Assembly: GCA_021234535.1 (NCBI GenBank)
Contig: CM037832.1
Coordinates: forward strand, 10,981,575-11,045,574
Length of the DNA: 64,000 nucleotides
From: Stichopus chloronotus
Lineage: Eukaryota; Echinodermata; Holothuroidea; Aspidochirotida; Stichopodidae
Direction of reading: 5' to 3'
A program made the translations under genes and the position numbers. Position 1 is the first letter of the stretch. Each line of letters begins with the position of its first letter. Below, piece after piece: positions 63,016 to 64,000 of this stretch. Below the pieces are notes generated by a model. That model saw only the letters and a list, made by a program, of their open reading frames with translations. It made no database searches and had not been told where the DNA came from.

Positions 63016-63300
63016 CAGGATCACTAGTTAAAATAATAATTAAATCAGGGATGATCATTAATTATATTAATAATCAGAGATGATCAATAGTAGTAATAAT
63101 AAGAGGTGATCAATAAACCAGAGTTGATCAGATAGTAATAGTGAGGGATGATCAGTATAAAAAGAAGAGATGATCAATAATATTAATCAGATATGAGTAA
63201 TATCAATGATCAGAGATGATGAGTAATAAAATTCATATGTGATTAATGATCATAGTCAGAGATGATTAGCAATAATAGTGTGGGATGATGATTAATATTA
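63016..63300 (+). repeat. TGATCA-rich minisatellite
   Basis: Units of about 20-35 bases built on AATCAGAGATGATCAATAATA recur about ten times with length changes. GATGATCA, GGTGATCA and GTTGATCA give frequent palindromic TGATCA sites. The pattern fades into GATGATTAATATT near 63300. Confidence 0.8.
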
Positions 63301-64000
63301 TTCACTGTACACGACCAATCCATATTTAGATCTATCAACTAGCATCATTTTACTTACAGTTGGAAGTAGTTTTTTGGCTGTAAGCTTCATTTGCTTACAT
63401 TTCGGTAAAAGTCAGTGTTATTTTGTGCCCAGACTTTTTTTATTGAGAATTCATCATTTCAGTTATTAATCAGGCAGTCTATTGAAACTTCTTGTTATGC
63501 ATATGTTATCTTCACTATCACATATTGAACAAATTGTGAAAAGACCAGCAATTTCTTTTATCTCCTCATCATTTCCTGCCCATCCTTCCTTCACCCTTCA
63601 CACTTAATGTATCTCGTGGGTTCCAGCTACTGTAAGTGCAGTGGCTGCATGATGTTCCTCAGTGCAATTTTGTTAAGTTTGTCTGTTCCAAAAGATTTAA
63701 AAAGTAGATGCCTCTACTTGCTGGTATTAATATGCAACTGCAAGAGAAGACCAACTACTTTAGAACCTCTTTTTTACCATTTAGCTAGTACCTAATCGGT
63801 TTTTCTGGCTGAAGACACTTCCTGTGCCCTAATTCGTACGACTTTCGGATATTGAATTCTCTTCGCTCTAACGAGATTGTCACTTCTTTCTTACAAAATT
63901 CCTTCCATTGTGAAAAGTTTTCTTTGTAATTGTCTCTTTCTGATCTATGTTCTTGTGACTGATTGATTGATGGATTGATTGATTATTATGTTATGGATTG
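63301..64000. other. Non-coding window end
   Basis: Only a 62-residue frame (63607-63795) with no support; the window closes in a short GATT repeat (about 63958-63985). Confidence 0.3.

Overview
The window looks like animal nuclear DNA: AT-rich (judged by eye), no dense gene packing, mostly intron-like or intergenic sequence full of microsatellites, minisatellites, decayed non-LTR retrotransposons and short inverted-repeat elements. Abundant copies of a ~145-bp repeat carrying AGGTCA half-sites, tetranucleotide satellites and CR1/L2-like LINE relics suggest a marine deuterostome, most likely an echinoderm. That placement is an inference from repeat style, not from a marker gene.

The best coding evidence is a plus-strand gene. 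Exon 2 (49368-49714) has a good acceptor and donor and a 115-codon frame opening MGNRRSSH, then a Ser/Pro/Lys-rich linker, then NVVRIYISSIQD, which resembles the start of the DUF4062 domain found at the N-terminus of STAND NTPases (NWD/TEP1/nephrocystin-3-like). A second small exon at 3242-3349 also starts MGN (MGNTCANINN), has an excellent polypyrimidine acceptor and a GTAAGTA donor, and its phase joins exon 2 in frame. If both are used, the ~46 kb between them is one giant intron and both starts carry an N-myristoylation motif. A possible further exon of matching phase lies at 60620-60682.

On the minus strand there are weaker exon candidates at 40660-40513, 40160-39967, 39102-38907, 38119-38068 and 32140-32066. 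They look coding and have splice-like edges, but their phases do not form a simple chain and no product is assigned.

Repeats, left to right: a long GATA/GACA/ACGT microsatellite (3751-4175) abutting a dispersed repeat (4190-4503, second copy 30125-30426); reverse-oriented AGGTCA-type tandem repeat (7440-8290); a degenerate CACTGC-rich minisatellite (13990-14400); a striking array of three 200-bp terminal-inverted-repeat elements alternating with two near-identical 1.58-kb spacers (16491-20245); a second tandem family (31085-31700); five 145-bp AGGTCA units (35011-35700); LINE tails at 36363-36632 (minus) and 46585-47835 (plus); more AGGTCA-type repeats (47840-48480, 58800-59440); two foldback elements (60955-61220, 61835-62070) with a half copy at 45726-45840; and a TGATCA-rich minisatellite (63016-63300). 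No rRNA, convincing tRNA gene, CRISPR array or prokaryotic operon was seen.
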